Positions 1 to 5,903 of a stretch of DNA of 10,996 nucleotides are shown piece after piece. Below the pieces are notes generated by a model. That model was not told the origin of the DNA. It saw only the letters and a program-made list of their open reading frames with translations, and searched no databases. Origin of the DNA: Bacteroidales bacterium (lineage in GTDB: Bacteria; Bacteroidota; Bacteroidia; Bacteroidales; WCHB1-69); contig JAQUHH010000055.1 of NCBI GenBank assembly GCA_028683685.1, forward strand, positions 1 to 10,996. The letters run 5' to 3'. Made by a program: the position numbers and the translations under genes. Numbering within the stretch: position 1 is the first letter of the stretch; each line of letters opens with the position of its first letter.

Positions 1-278
1 ACGGATTTGCCAGAGCTCCTATAGGCCTCAACCAGTGCTCGTATTTTTCTGTTGCTGATGATAGCATCTGCAATTTCTTCGTGAAACTTTGCAGACTTCT
101 TTTTGGCAAAGTTTGGTAGATAGTACTCAAACCATTTAATGTAGCCTTTTTCTAGGGTTGCTATCCTTTTGTTTTTGTCAGTCTGAGATTCTAGTATATT
201 AATAGATGTAGCCTGCGAAATTCGCAAACAGTGCTTTTCATAGTCAGCTAGTAGTCGTATGTATTTGCTGTTTATCAT
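1..278 (-). CDS. Large terminase subunit, N-terminal part (runs off window)
   Basis: This leftward frame begins with ATG at 278-276 and stays open to the window edge, giving 92 residues. It is too short a piece to appear complete, but it reads as the start of the ATPase/nuclease motor that pumps DNA into proheads. Residues 46-60 have an aromatic-rich stretch (YIKWFEYYLPNF), followed by a helix carrying an FHEEI sequence, and at 85-92 a sequence AYRSSGKS that fits a terminase Walker A loop just where the family has it. The start overlaps the stop of the small terminase gene by four bases (ATGA), so the two are probably translationally coupled. The nuclease domain and Walker B lie outside the window. 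Seen: frame, overlap and Walker-like motif. Inferred: identity, helped strongly by its partner. Confidence 0.8.
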   Translation of the reverse strand, partial: MINSKYIRLLADYEKHCLRISQATSINILESQTDKNKRIATLEKGYIKWFEYYLPNFAKKKSAKFHEEIADAIISNRKIRALVEAYRSSGKS

Positions 279-751
279 TCCTGGCTAATTTTCTCTTGTA
301 AAAACAGTTTGTGGTACTTGGTGAAATCAAATGCTAATTTGGGGTCAACGCCAGCCATGTAGTTGTCAAATTCGACAAATACATCTCTTATTATTGTTGG
401 TGACAGTTTTGTGGACATATAGTCATAAGCTTTCATCACCTTGCTCAAGCTATCTGCATCAATGCTTTTAATCTCATTACCGTCTTCGTCAAGTCGGACT
501 TCGCCTTTTGTTATGCGAATAGCCTCTTTTAGAAGTATCTTTTTCAGTTGAATTGGTCCTGAATCAAACATTTCTTTTGTTTCGTCCCACATGCCCTTGT
601 CACGCCAAGCATATATCGTCTTGATATTTCGCCCTATTTCTCCAGCGATTGCCTGAGGTGACATGCCTCTTTCGCAGTAGAGCATCTCGGCATATTTTAT
701 TTCTGCATTAGATACCTCCTTTTTTTTAGAACTGGATGTGTGTTTTTTCAT
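275..751 (-). CDS. Small terminase subunit (Mu gp27/DUF1804-like, HTH DNA-binding)
   Basis: The 158-residue protein has a lysine/serine-rich start, then a helix-turn-helix at about residues 17-52: a first helix (NAEIKYAEMLYC), a SPQAIAGEIG turn region, and a recognition helix containing GRNIKTIYAWRDKGMW. This resembles the small terminase/DUF1804 (Mu gp27) type of protein, which recognises phage DNA and hands it to the large subunit. The rest is mostly helical, as expected for the oligomerisation part. It is the first gene of a leftward operon and its stop overlaps the next ATG. Transcription probably starts just upstream, at the -7 box at 771-778. Since it binds DNA and its gene adjoins a set of palindromic repeats, those repeats could be its packaging or autoregulatory site, but that is only a possibility. 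Confidence 0.8.
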   Translation of the reverse strand: MKKHTSSSKKKEVSNAEIKYAEMLYCERGMSPQAIAGEIGRNIKTIYAWRDKGMWDETKEMFDSGPIQLKKILLKEAIRITKGEVRLDEDGNEIKSIDADSLSKVMKAYDYMSTKLSPTIIRDVFVEFDNYMAGVDPKLAFDFTKYHKLFLQEKISQE

Positions 752-770
752 CTTTTTTTAACTTGAAAAA

Positions 771-778
771 CAAAAATA
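771..778 (-). promoter_or_regulatory. -7 box of leftward promoter (terminase operon)
   Basis: On the minus strand this reads TATTTTTG, a perfect match to the Bacteroidetes -7 consensus TAnnTTTG, preceded by GAGTG. The terminase ATG lies about 20 bases downstream, leaving a short leader. At the usual 19-21 base spacing upstream there is no TTTG -33 element (the bases there read about ATTA), which suggests dependence on an activator bound at the nearby palindromes. Seen: the box and spacing. Inferred: function. Confidence 0.6.
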
Positions 779-810
779 CACTCTTATGTGAGCAATGTGT
801 AATCTGTCTT

Positions 811-863
811 AAAGTGACTTTATGAAACTGTAAAGTGGCTTTATGAAGCTATAAAGTGACTTT
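811..863. repeat. Three palindromic direct repeats, probable regulator binding sites
   Basis: Three copies of an 11-bp element occur at 811-821 (AAAGTGACTTT), 832-842 (AAAGTGGCTTT) and 853-863 (AAAGTGACTTT), spaced exactly 21 bp, about two helical turns. The first and third are perfect odd-centred palindromes (AAAGT-N-ACTTT); the middle differs at one base. The spacers between copies are also related (ATGAAACTGT and ATGAAGCTAT). The middle copy is centred on base 837, the midpoint of the whole divergent promoter region. The form suggests a dimeric regulator binding on one DNA face, most simply a late-gene activator. A packaging (small terminase) site is the main alternative. Confidence 0.7.
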
Positions 864-895
864 GAGACGAAATGTTTTTTTGTCAAAATCGAGTG

Positions 896-903
896 TATTA
901 TTG
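896..903 (+). promoter_or_regulatory. -7-like box of rightward promoter (head/tail operon)
   Basis: The sequence TATTATTG matches TAnnTTTG at all but one fixed position and, like the leftward box, is preceded by GAGTG, so GAGTGTATTnTTG is shared by both promoters. It lies 14 bases before the ATG of the protease gene, which would give a very short leader. No TTTG sits at the normal -33 distance; a TTTG at 879-882 is too close (13 bp). It lies 32 bp from the nearest palindromic repeat, exactly as on the other side. Confidence 0.55.
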
Positions 904-917
904 CAAGAAAAAAGGCA

Positions 918-2054
918 ATGATATTCAAGTCAATCACGAAAAAACAAGCAGAAGTAAAAATGTACGGCCTCATCGGGGGGTGGTTCGCTAACGGCGATAC
1001 TTTTTCGCAACTACTAGATGATGTTGAAGCAAAGGGTCATACAGAGTTGTTAATTAGGCTACACTGTTACGGCGGTTCTGTCTTTGAAGGCAATCTTATG
1101 TTTAATGCGATTCAGAAATCGTCTCTTGAGATTAGTATAGAAATTGAGGGTGTGGCTGCAAGTATGGGATGTTTCATTTTGTCGGCGTGTGATAATGTGA
1201 CAATTGCCGAAAATGCATTTGGAATGATGCACAGGCCATCTGGGTTTGTCGAAGGTGATGCTGACCAGCTTGAATCTCAGGTAAAATTGTTGCGTGACAT
1301 GGAATCTAATTTTGTGGCGGTTCTCGTGAAGAGAACGGGGAAGGATGCGGCTGAAATTACGTCTAAGTATTTGAACGGTCGTGACAATTGGCTCAATGCT
1401 ACGGAGATGGTCGAGCTTGGGTTGGCAAAAAAAATCATTCCGTCTATAGTGAAGTCTATTAAGGATTTGGATAAAGAAATAGTTGCAAAAATGGATATAG
1501 AGAATGTCTATGGTCGTTATGCTGCTGTGTTGGAGAATACTAATCAAAATCAAAAATCAATTATGAATTTAGCGTTAATTATTTCGACCTTCGCATTAGA
1601 AGGTCTCACTGCTGAAAGTGGTGAAGCGGCAGTTTTGGCTGCACTAAAAAACAAGTTCCAGGGGCTTCAAACGCAATTGGACACAATGCAAAATGAAGCT
1701 CGACTGAAAGCTGAGAACACTATTAAGGCTGTGCTTGACGAGGCTGTTACGGCTGGCAAAATCAAGGCTCAAGCAGGGCAAACTATCGACCAAGCTCGTG
1801 CGATGTACGAGAATATTGGTAAGAACTCTGGGGTTGAAACCTTGCAGGCTGTTTTGGGGTCAATAGTCCCTACGACACCTATTGCTCAGCACATCGTGAA
1901 TGAAGGTACCGGTGCATCGGCTAATGCTGGTGTGAAAAATTGGAACTGGTATCAGGAACATGATCCTATGGCTTTGGAAAAAATGCCGGCCGAAAATCCG
2001 GCACAATTCAAAGAGTTGTACAAGGCTGAGTATGGCTCATATCCAGTTCTTTAA
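918..2054 (+). CDS. Prohead protease (ClpP-like) fused to scaffold domain
   Basis: The N-terminal half is a ClpP/S49-type serine protease that would cleave scaffold and coat proteins during prohead maturation. Visible are the oxyanion-loop-like YGGSVFEG (51-58), the nucleophile Ser82 in GVAASMG, His105 in MMHRPSG, and a likely Asp156 in NGRDNW, the order expected for the Ser-His-Asp triad. From about residue 190 the protein changes to a helical, Ala/Gln/Glu-rich region (about 225-310) with LQTQLDTMQNEARLKAE, then a C-terminal tail, as in Mu-type protease-scaffold proteins where the C-terminal part is the scaffold. An in-frame Met216 may start a separate scaffold product. It is the first gene of the rightward operon; 34 bases separate it from the capsid gene. 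The start at 918 leaves a first beta strand ahead of the conserved GLIGGWF segment, so it is preferred to Met15. Confidence 0.85.
   Translation: MIFKSITKKQAEVKMYGLIGGWFANGDTFSQLLDDVEAKGHTELLIRLHCYGGSVFEGNLMFNAIQKSSLEISIEIEGVAASMGCFILSACDNVTIAENAFGMMHRPSGFVEGDADQLESQVKLLRDMESNFVAVLVKRTGKDAAEITSKYLNGRDNWLNATEMVELGLAKKIIPSIVKSIKDLDKEIVAKMDIENVYGRYAAVLENTNQNQKSIMNLALIISTFALEGLTAESGEAAVLAALKNKFQGLQTQLDTMQNEARLKAENTIKAVLDEAVTAGKIKAQAGQTIDQARAMYENIGKNSGVETLQAVLGSIVPTTPIAQHIVNEGTGASANAGVKNWNWYQEHDPMALEKMPAENPAQFKELYKAEYGSYPVL
1563..2054 (+). CDS. Possible internally initiated scaffold protein (in frame with the protease gene)
   Basis: ATG at 1563 (Met216 of the protease-scaffold protein) sits directly after an A-rich stretch of repeated AATCAAAA units (about 1541-1560). 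This looks like the A-rich leaders in front of other starts in this window and falls at the boundary between protease and helical scaffold domains. Separate expression of the scaffold from an internal start is known for protease-scaffold genes such as Mu I/Z and lambda C/nu3. The product would have 163 residues. Seen: the start, leader and domain boundary. Inferred: that it is used. Confidence 0.45.
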   Translation: MNLALIISTFALEGLTAESGEAAVLAALKNKFQGLQTQLDTMQNEARLKAENTIKAVLDEAVTAGKIKAQAGQTIDQARAMYENIGKNSGVETLQAVLGSIVPTTPIAQHIVNEGTGASANAGVKNWNWYQEHDPMALEKMPAENPAQFKELYKAEYGSYPVL

Positions 2055-2088
2055 TTAAATCAAAAAACAACCAATCTTTTAAAAAACA

Positions 2089-3420
2089 ATGAAAACAAAA
2101 CTAATTTTTTCTGTAATTTTTTCCCTGCTAATCGCAATGGTTAGTGGCGTGTTGATTAGTGCTGCTGTTGGTGCTCCCGAAGCTGCTATTCCCCTCGTGT
2201 CAATTCTTTTTGCTGCATCATTCATTCCGATGCCCGTAGGTGCGTCGATGGCGACTGTCTATCGTGAGGTATGGGAGAAAGAGGTGATTAAAGCGTTCAC
2301 GTCTGGCATCAAAGATTCATTTCTGGACGGAATCCCTGACAAGTCACAGTATGTAACTGGAGATGACGAGGTACAGGTTATTAATGCGACTTTTTTCGGA
2401 GTAGAGCCGGATGTGCTGATTAACAACACAACCTACCCAATCCCGATGCAGGAACTGAATGGAGAAAACGTTCCAATTGTGCTTGATAAGTATCAAACGA
2501 AGGTAACTCCAGTCTCGGATGATGAGTTGCACGCATTGTCGTATGACAAAATGGGAGAAGTAAAAAACTCTCATGGAAATGCACTGGTAAAAAATCGTTT
2601 GCGAAAAGCAATTCATGCATTGGCGCCTGCATCTAATAGTGCAAAAACGCCGGTTATCAAAACAACTGGTAGTGTAACGCCTGACGGCACTCGTAGACGT
2701 TTGCGCTGGGCAGACATCGTTACTCTTCGTGAGAAATTCTCGGCTGCCGAAATTGAGGTTGACGGCATGCGTTTGGTTTTGTGTCCTGATCATGTTAATG
2801 ACTTGATTTTGGAGGATAAAGATCTATTTAAAACCTTGACGAATTGGAAAACAGGAGTTGTAGACTCACAGTTGGGATTTGAAATTCGTTCGTATGTGAG
2901 AAACCCATATTTCAAAGTTTCGACTTTGGAGAAATTGAGTTTTGGTGGTACTGCTACATCTGATTTCAGAATGGCATCTGTTGTATTCACTCCCTCTTTG
3001 GCTAGAAAAGCGACTGGGAAAACTAAAATGTATTACAGCGATGCAACGACTGATCCTGAATACCAAGTTTCTAAGGTTTCTTTCAGAAACTATTTTGTGG
3101 CGCTGCCTAGTATCAGTCAAGCGATTGGTGCAATTGTTTCTGATTTTCCAGGAGAGGCTGTTCAGTCTGTGACTGTTGCTCCTGAGACGATGGAGTTTGT
3201 GACAGCTGGTGAAAGCAAGGTGGCGGCGGTTACGGCTACTGGTGCGTTCTCTATTGCCGTTACCGGTGAGGGGTTCTCTGCAACCAAATCTGGTAATGCA
3301 GTTACTGTTGTGGCGGCTATAAATGCTGGTGCACAGCGTACTGGAACGCTTACAATTACGGTTGATGCTGATGTCTCTAAAAAGGCTACAATCGCATTAA
3401 CACAGCTTACTGGTCTGTAA
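2089..3420 (+). CDS. Major capsid protein with C-terminal BACON-like Ig domain
   Basis: The 443-residue protein follows the protease-scaffold gene, the normal place for the major coat protein that forms the icosahedral shell. Residues about 4-55 are strongly hydrophobic in two blocks (LIFSVIFSLLIAMVSGVLIS and AIPLVSILFAASFIPM), odd for a capsid protein but, as I recall, seen in Bacteroidetes phage coat proteins. Residues about 60-350 form the coat body. From about 355 to the end there is a beta-rich domain with the pattern of a BACON domain: a VTVAPETMEF start, ATGAFSIAVTGEGF, GAQRTGTLTITV and a final KKATIALTQ. The start is backed by the TTTTAAAAAACA leader at 2077-2088. A terminator follows directly. 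The coat identity rests on position, size and overall likeness; the BACON-like call on sequence pattern. Confidence 0.82.
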   Translation: MKTKLIFSVIFSLLIAMVSGVLISAAVGAPEAAIPLVSILFAASFIPMPVGASMATVYREVWEKEVIKAFTSGIKDSFLDGIPDKSQYVTGDDEVQVINATFFGVEPDVLINNTTYPIPMQELNGENVPIVLDKYQTKVTPVSDDELHALSYDKMGEVKNSHGNALVKNRLRKAIHALAPASNSAKTPVIKTTGSVTPDGTRRRLRWADIVTLREKFSAAEIEVDGMRLVLCPDHVNDLILEDKDLFKTLTNWKTGVVDSQLGFEIRSYVRNPYFKVSTLEKLSFGGTATSDFRMASVVFTPSLARKATGKTKMYYSDATTDPEYQVSKVSFRNYFVALPSISQAIGAIVSDFPGEAVQSVTVAPETMEFVTAGESKVAAVTATGAFSIAVTGEGFSATKSGNAVTVVAAINAGAQRTGTLTITVDADVSKKATIALTQLTGL

Positions 3421-3426
3421 TTTAAT

Positions 3427-3467
3427 GCATTCAGATGCACCTCTGTGCGTCTGAATGCTATTTTTTT
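3427..3467 (+). terminator. Rho-independent terminator after capsid gene
   Basis: A 14-bp stem (3427-3440 with 3445-3458, one T-G wobble) closes a CTCT loop and is followed by TA and seven T residues. It starts seven bases after the capsid stop codon. It would reduce transcription into the neck and tail genes, fitting the need for far more capsid protein than tail protein; partial read-through is implied because no clear promoter follows. Confidence 0.85.
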
Positions 3468-3470
3468 ATC

Positions 3471-3483
3471 TAAAAAAAGCAAA
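3471..3483 (+). promoter_or_regulatory. A-rich translation leader that sets a GTG start
   Basis: TAAAAAAAGCAAA directly precedes GTG at 3484 and is nearly identical to the TAAAAAAAGCAAA before the ATG at 5562. Bacteroidetes mRNAs rarely use Shine-Dalgarno sequences, and such A-rich leaders mark real starts in this window. This supports GTG 3484 over a GTG at 3445, which lies in the terminator stem. Confidence 0.6.
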
Positions 3484-3861
3484 GTGAAAATAAGTAAAGA
3501 ACAAATTAAAACAGGCATCGAGCTGGCTGAAAAGCACAATGTGAAATCAATCTTTGTTAATGACAAAGGTGAGTTTTTTCGATTGGAAAGTGATGCGAAA
3601 AATAGTGTTTCGAGCGACCATGACAGATATGTGAGCATTGATGCTTCAACAGAGAGTGTTGGTTTGCCTGATACCAAGGCGGTAATCGCAGAATCTACAA
3701 ACGACATTGCTACTGTGAAAGAGGTGAATGCCTACATTGACACATGTACAGATGTTGATTCTATATTAGAGGTAGTTGAGGCTGAAAAAAAAGGCTTCAA
3801 TCGTAAAACTATCATTGCTCATGCAACAAAAAGAATGAACGAACTTAAAACCAAGGAATAA
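3484..3861 (+). CDS. Small head/neck protein of unknown function
   Basis: I do not recognise a named family. With the GTG start at 3484 the product has 125 residues, beginning MKISKEQIKTGIELAEKHN, then a short VKSIFVNDKGEFF strand pair, a polar middle part, and a helical C-terminus (about 85-125) rich in Lys and Glu. A similar ISKEQIK...FVN.KGEFF protein is, from memory, common right after the coat gene in Bacteroidetes Mu-like prophages. Lying between the capsid and sheath genes, it may be a head-completion or head-tail joining protein; that is inference from position only. Its TAA stop shares its last A with the ATG of the sheath gene (TAATG), so the two are probably translationally coupled. 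An upstream GTG at 3445 would add 13 residues but lies inside the terminator stem. Confidence 0.72.
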   Translation: MKISKEQIKTGIELAEKHNVKSIFVNDKGEFFRLESDAKNSVSSDHDRYVSIDASTESVGLPDTKAVIAESTNDIATVKEVNAYIDTCTDVDSILEVVEAEKKGFNRKTIIAHATKRMNELKTKE

Positions 3862-5120
3862 TGGGCTTGAAAAGAGTGAATATTGTAGAAGGCAAAATTG
3901 GACCAAATACGGCTGGAGACAGTCGTGAATTTGCGATAATTACGGGTGGTGTTGCTGTAGTCGACAAGTTGGTGCTTAATAAGCACTATCGACTAACACG
4001 TCCATCTGATGCTGAAGCTATTGGGATTACTGCCGAATATGACAATGACAATGATGTGCGAATTAGACGACACATTGATGAGTTCTATCGAATTGCCGGA
4101 GAAGGTAAAGCGTTGAATATTTTGGTCGTTGCTCAAACAGATGCAGCGCCTGTCGCTATGATTACGGCGGCGAAGACGCTCGTTATAGAGGCTGGTGGTA
4201 ACATTTCGGACATTGTTTTTGCATTGAATCCAGTAACTGGCTACTCTGAGACAGTAGTGGATGGCATGAGCGAGGATGTGATGGATGCGTTGCAGCCATT
4301 GCAGGCATTTGCTGATTGGGCAAATGAGCAGGACAGGCCATTGCATGTAATAATTGAAGGGCGTGGCTTGGGCGACACGGTTGCTAGTTTGCCAAATTTG
4401 CGTGCATTGGTAATAGGTGCAACGGAGGTTTTGCCTGGAGTGCTTCTTTCTGCACATAAGCTAACAGTTGTGATTGGTCAAGACTGGGGCTATGCGGACA
4501 CCTTGTCGGTTTTGGGTAAGAAGTTCGCAGATGTTGGAACATTTTTGGGATGCATTGCAGCACAGGCATGGAATCGTAATCCGGGTGAAGTTGAAACTAT
4601 GAATTTGCAAAATGCAGTTAAACTTGCATTTTTACAACCCGGTTTTTCAAATCACAAAACGTATGCGGAAATGTATGACAGCCTTGAGACAATGGATGCA
4701 AAGGGTTATGTTTTCCTGGTCGAGGATCCAGGACAGGCTGGCGTGTGGTGGAACGATGGGCATGTTTGTGCACCGATTTTAGTCGATGCTGATGGCAATA
4801 TGAATCAACATACAATCTACTACAGTCACACATTCGACATGGCAAAGAGAGCGTTGAGAATCGCTCTGTTGCCTGAAGTGAAAAAAGTTAAACCTCTTGA
4901 AGGTGGCAAATTGCCAGCTGGACTAATTTCGTATTACAACGAGGTTGGTAACGCTGCGTTCCGTGCTTTGGCTGGAAAACAGTTAATCTCTGAGGGGATT
5001 ACGATTACTGACCCTGACTCTGATTTGCTGGTTGAAAAAATATTGAATCAACAATTCAGCGTGATACCAACCGGTTGTGTGAATTCGATTGAAGGTGTTT
5101 TAAATTTAAAAAGTTTATAA
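3861..5120 (+). CDS. Contractile tail sheath protein (DUF2586-like)
   Basis: The 419-residue protein resembles the DUF2586/tail-sheath group found in Bacteroidetes contractile phages. Sheath proteins polymerise around the tube and contract on infection. Seen in the sequence: an N-terminal arm with VEGKIGP, an alpha/beta core (about 90-290) with LNILVVAQ, LHVIIEGRG and LRALVIGA strands, the segment KGYVFLVEDPGQAGVWWNDGH (about 276-296), then a C-terminal domain with YYNEVGNAAFRALAGKQLI and a final VNSIEGVLNLKSL that could be the C-terminal strand sheath subunits use to knit together. It starts in a one-base overlap with the preceding gene and is followed three bases later by the tube gene, the usual sheath-tube order. 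Confidence 0.8.
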   Translation: MGLKRVNIVEGKIGPNTAGDSREFAIITGGVAVVDKLVLNKHYRLTRPSDAEAIGITAEYDNDNDVRIRRHIDEFYRIAGEGKALNILVVAQTDAAPVAMITAAKTLVIEAGGNISDIVFALNPVTGYSETVVDGMSEDVMDALQPLQAFADWANEQDRPLHVIIEGRGLGDTVASLPNLRALVIGATEVLPGVLLSAHKLTVVIGQDWGYADTLSVLGKKFADVGTFLGCIAAQAWNRNPGEVETMNLQNAVKLAFLQPGFSNHKTYAEMYDSLETMDAKGYVFLVEDPGQAGVWWNDGHVCAPILVDADGNMNQHTIYYSHTFDMAKRALRIALLPEVKKVKPLEGGKLPAGLISYYNEVGNAAFRALAGKQLISEGITITDPDSDLLVEKILNQQFSVIPTGCVNSIEGVLNLKSL

Positions 5121-5123
5121 GTT

Positions 5124-5540
5124 ATGGCTAGAGTAGTTAGAATGGGTGAAGTGTATTCTGCAGGTGACGTAGTTGTCACGGTTGCAGGAATGCATGATGT
5201 GAATCCAAGCTCTATAGAGTACAACTCGCAAAATGCGCATGAGTACTCAAGGGGGTTGAAACGAGAACCACGAGGCTGGCGAATGGGTGCTGAGGAGATG
5301 ACGTGTAAGATTACATTGCCTCTCGACGTAATCGCTGGTTTTGAAAAAATAGCGCCTGGCGGTAAGTTGGCGAAGCTAAGACCTTTTCCGATTTCAGTCG
5401 TTATTTTCAATGCCGAAAACGAAATGATTGAGGATTACGTCCTTGCGAAATTTCAGGGAAATGGTCGTAATATATCGCCGGATAGCGAGCTGGAATACGA
5501 CTACGATCTATTTGTGTTGGACATGTCGTTCAATAAGTAA
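5124..5540 (+). CDS. Tail tube protein
   Basis: The 138-residue protein lies immediately after the sheath gene, the normal place for the protein that stacks in rings to form the inner tube through which DNA passes. The sequence looks beta-rich: an opening MARVVRMGEVYSAGDVVVTV, a loop with NPSSIEYNSQNAHEYSRG, a strand EMTCKITLPLDVIAGFEKI, PFPISVVIFNAEN, and a final ELEYDYDLFVLDMSFN strand. This size and strand pattern fit Mu gpM/P2 FII-type tubes. No catalytic motif is seen. The family call depends strongly on gene order. Only 21 bases, including an A-rich leader, separate it from the next gene. Confidence 0.72.
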   Translation: MARVVRMGEVYSAGDVVVTVAGMHDVNPSSIEYNSQNAHEYSRGLKREPRGWRMGAEEMTCKITLPLDVIAGFEKIAPGGKLAKLRPFPISVVIFNAENEMIEDYVLAKFQGNGRNISPDSELEYDYDLFVLDMSFNK

Positions 5541-5561
5541 TTAATCTTTAAAAAAAGCAAA

Positions 5562-5903
5562 ATGTCAAAAGAAATTATATTGCCTGCAGGTGTCACAGAA
5601 GCCATGGTTGTTGCTGCAAAAGCAAAGCACGGTCAAAACAATGTGAAAATAATCCAATTGCCTATTGATGATTCTTCTTCCGAAATGAAGGAGGTCTTGG
5701 CGTGCGTTCCTTCACGAATCGTTGTTGGGAACTATCGTCGCTGGTCCGATTCTGATCCGAAAAAAGCGGATGAAATTCTCGTAAAAAACTGCATTCTATC
5801 ACACCTAGACGAGGTGTTGGCGGATGACGGACTATTTTACGGAGCCTTGTCGGGCTTGAGTGAGTTGATTCCAGTTCGGAAGGCTGTCATAAAAAACTTA
5901 TAA
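5562..5903 (+). CDS. Tail assembly chaperone, short (zero-frame) product
   Basis: The 113-residue product lies after the tube gene, where contractile and siphovirus-type phages encode the G (short) chaperone that holds the tape measure during tail assembly. It starts with PAGVTEAMVVAAKAKHGQNNVKII, has a short acidic linker, then the helical part ACVPSRIVVGNYRRWSD and a C-terminal helix. ATG 5562 is backed by the leader at 5547-5561. Just before its end, a slippery heptamer at 5891-5897 permits a -1 shift, giving a longer form; the zero-frame stop comes only two codons after the slip site. Identity is inferred from position and, above all, from the frameshift signal typical of this gene pair. 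Confidence 0.82.
   Translation: MSKEIILPAGVTEAMVVAAKAKHGQNNVKIIQLPIDDSSSEMKEVLACVPSRIVVGNYRRWSDSDPKKADEILVKNCILSHLDEVLADDGLFYGALSGLSELIPVRKAVIKNL

Noticed and set aside
811..870. Short CRISPR-like array
   Set aside because: Three 21-bp tandem units without unique spacers between them; spacers of about 10 bases are themselves similar. It fits operator sites, not a CRISPR array.
879..903. TTTG at 879-882 as the -33 element of the rightward promoter
   Set aside because: The gap to the -7-like box is 13 bases, much less than the usual 19-21.
1059..1553. Minus-strand open frame of 164 codons inside the protease gene
   Set aside because: It lies fully opposite a protease with a visible catalytic triad, and its Cys/His/Arg-rich composition is typical of an antisense reading.
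3445..3483. Upstream GTG start for the small gene after the capsid gene
   Set aside because: This GTG lies in the right arm of the terminator stem; GTG 3484 has the same leader as other starts here.
3162..3707. Long minus-strand open frame of 181 codons across the capsid end and the next gene
   Set aside because: It is antisense to the BACON-like domain, the terminator and the small gene, shows no recognisable features, and has no start context; it is a shadow of the real genes.
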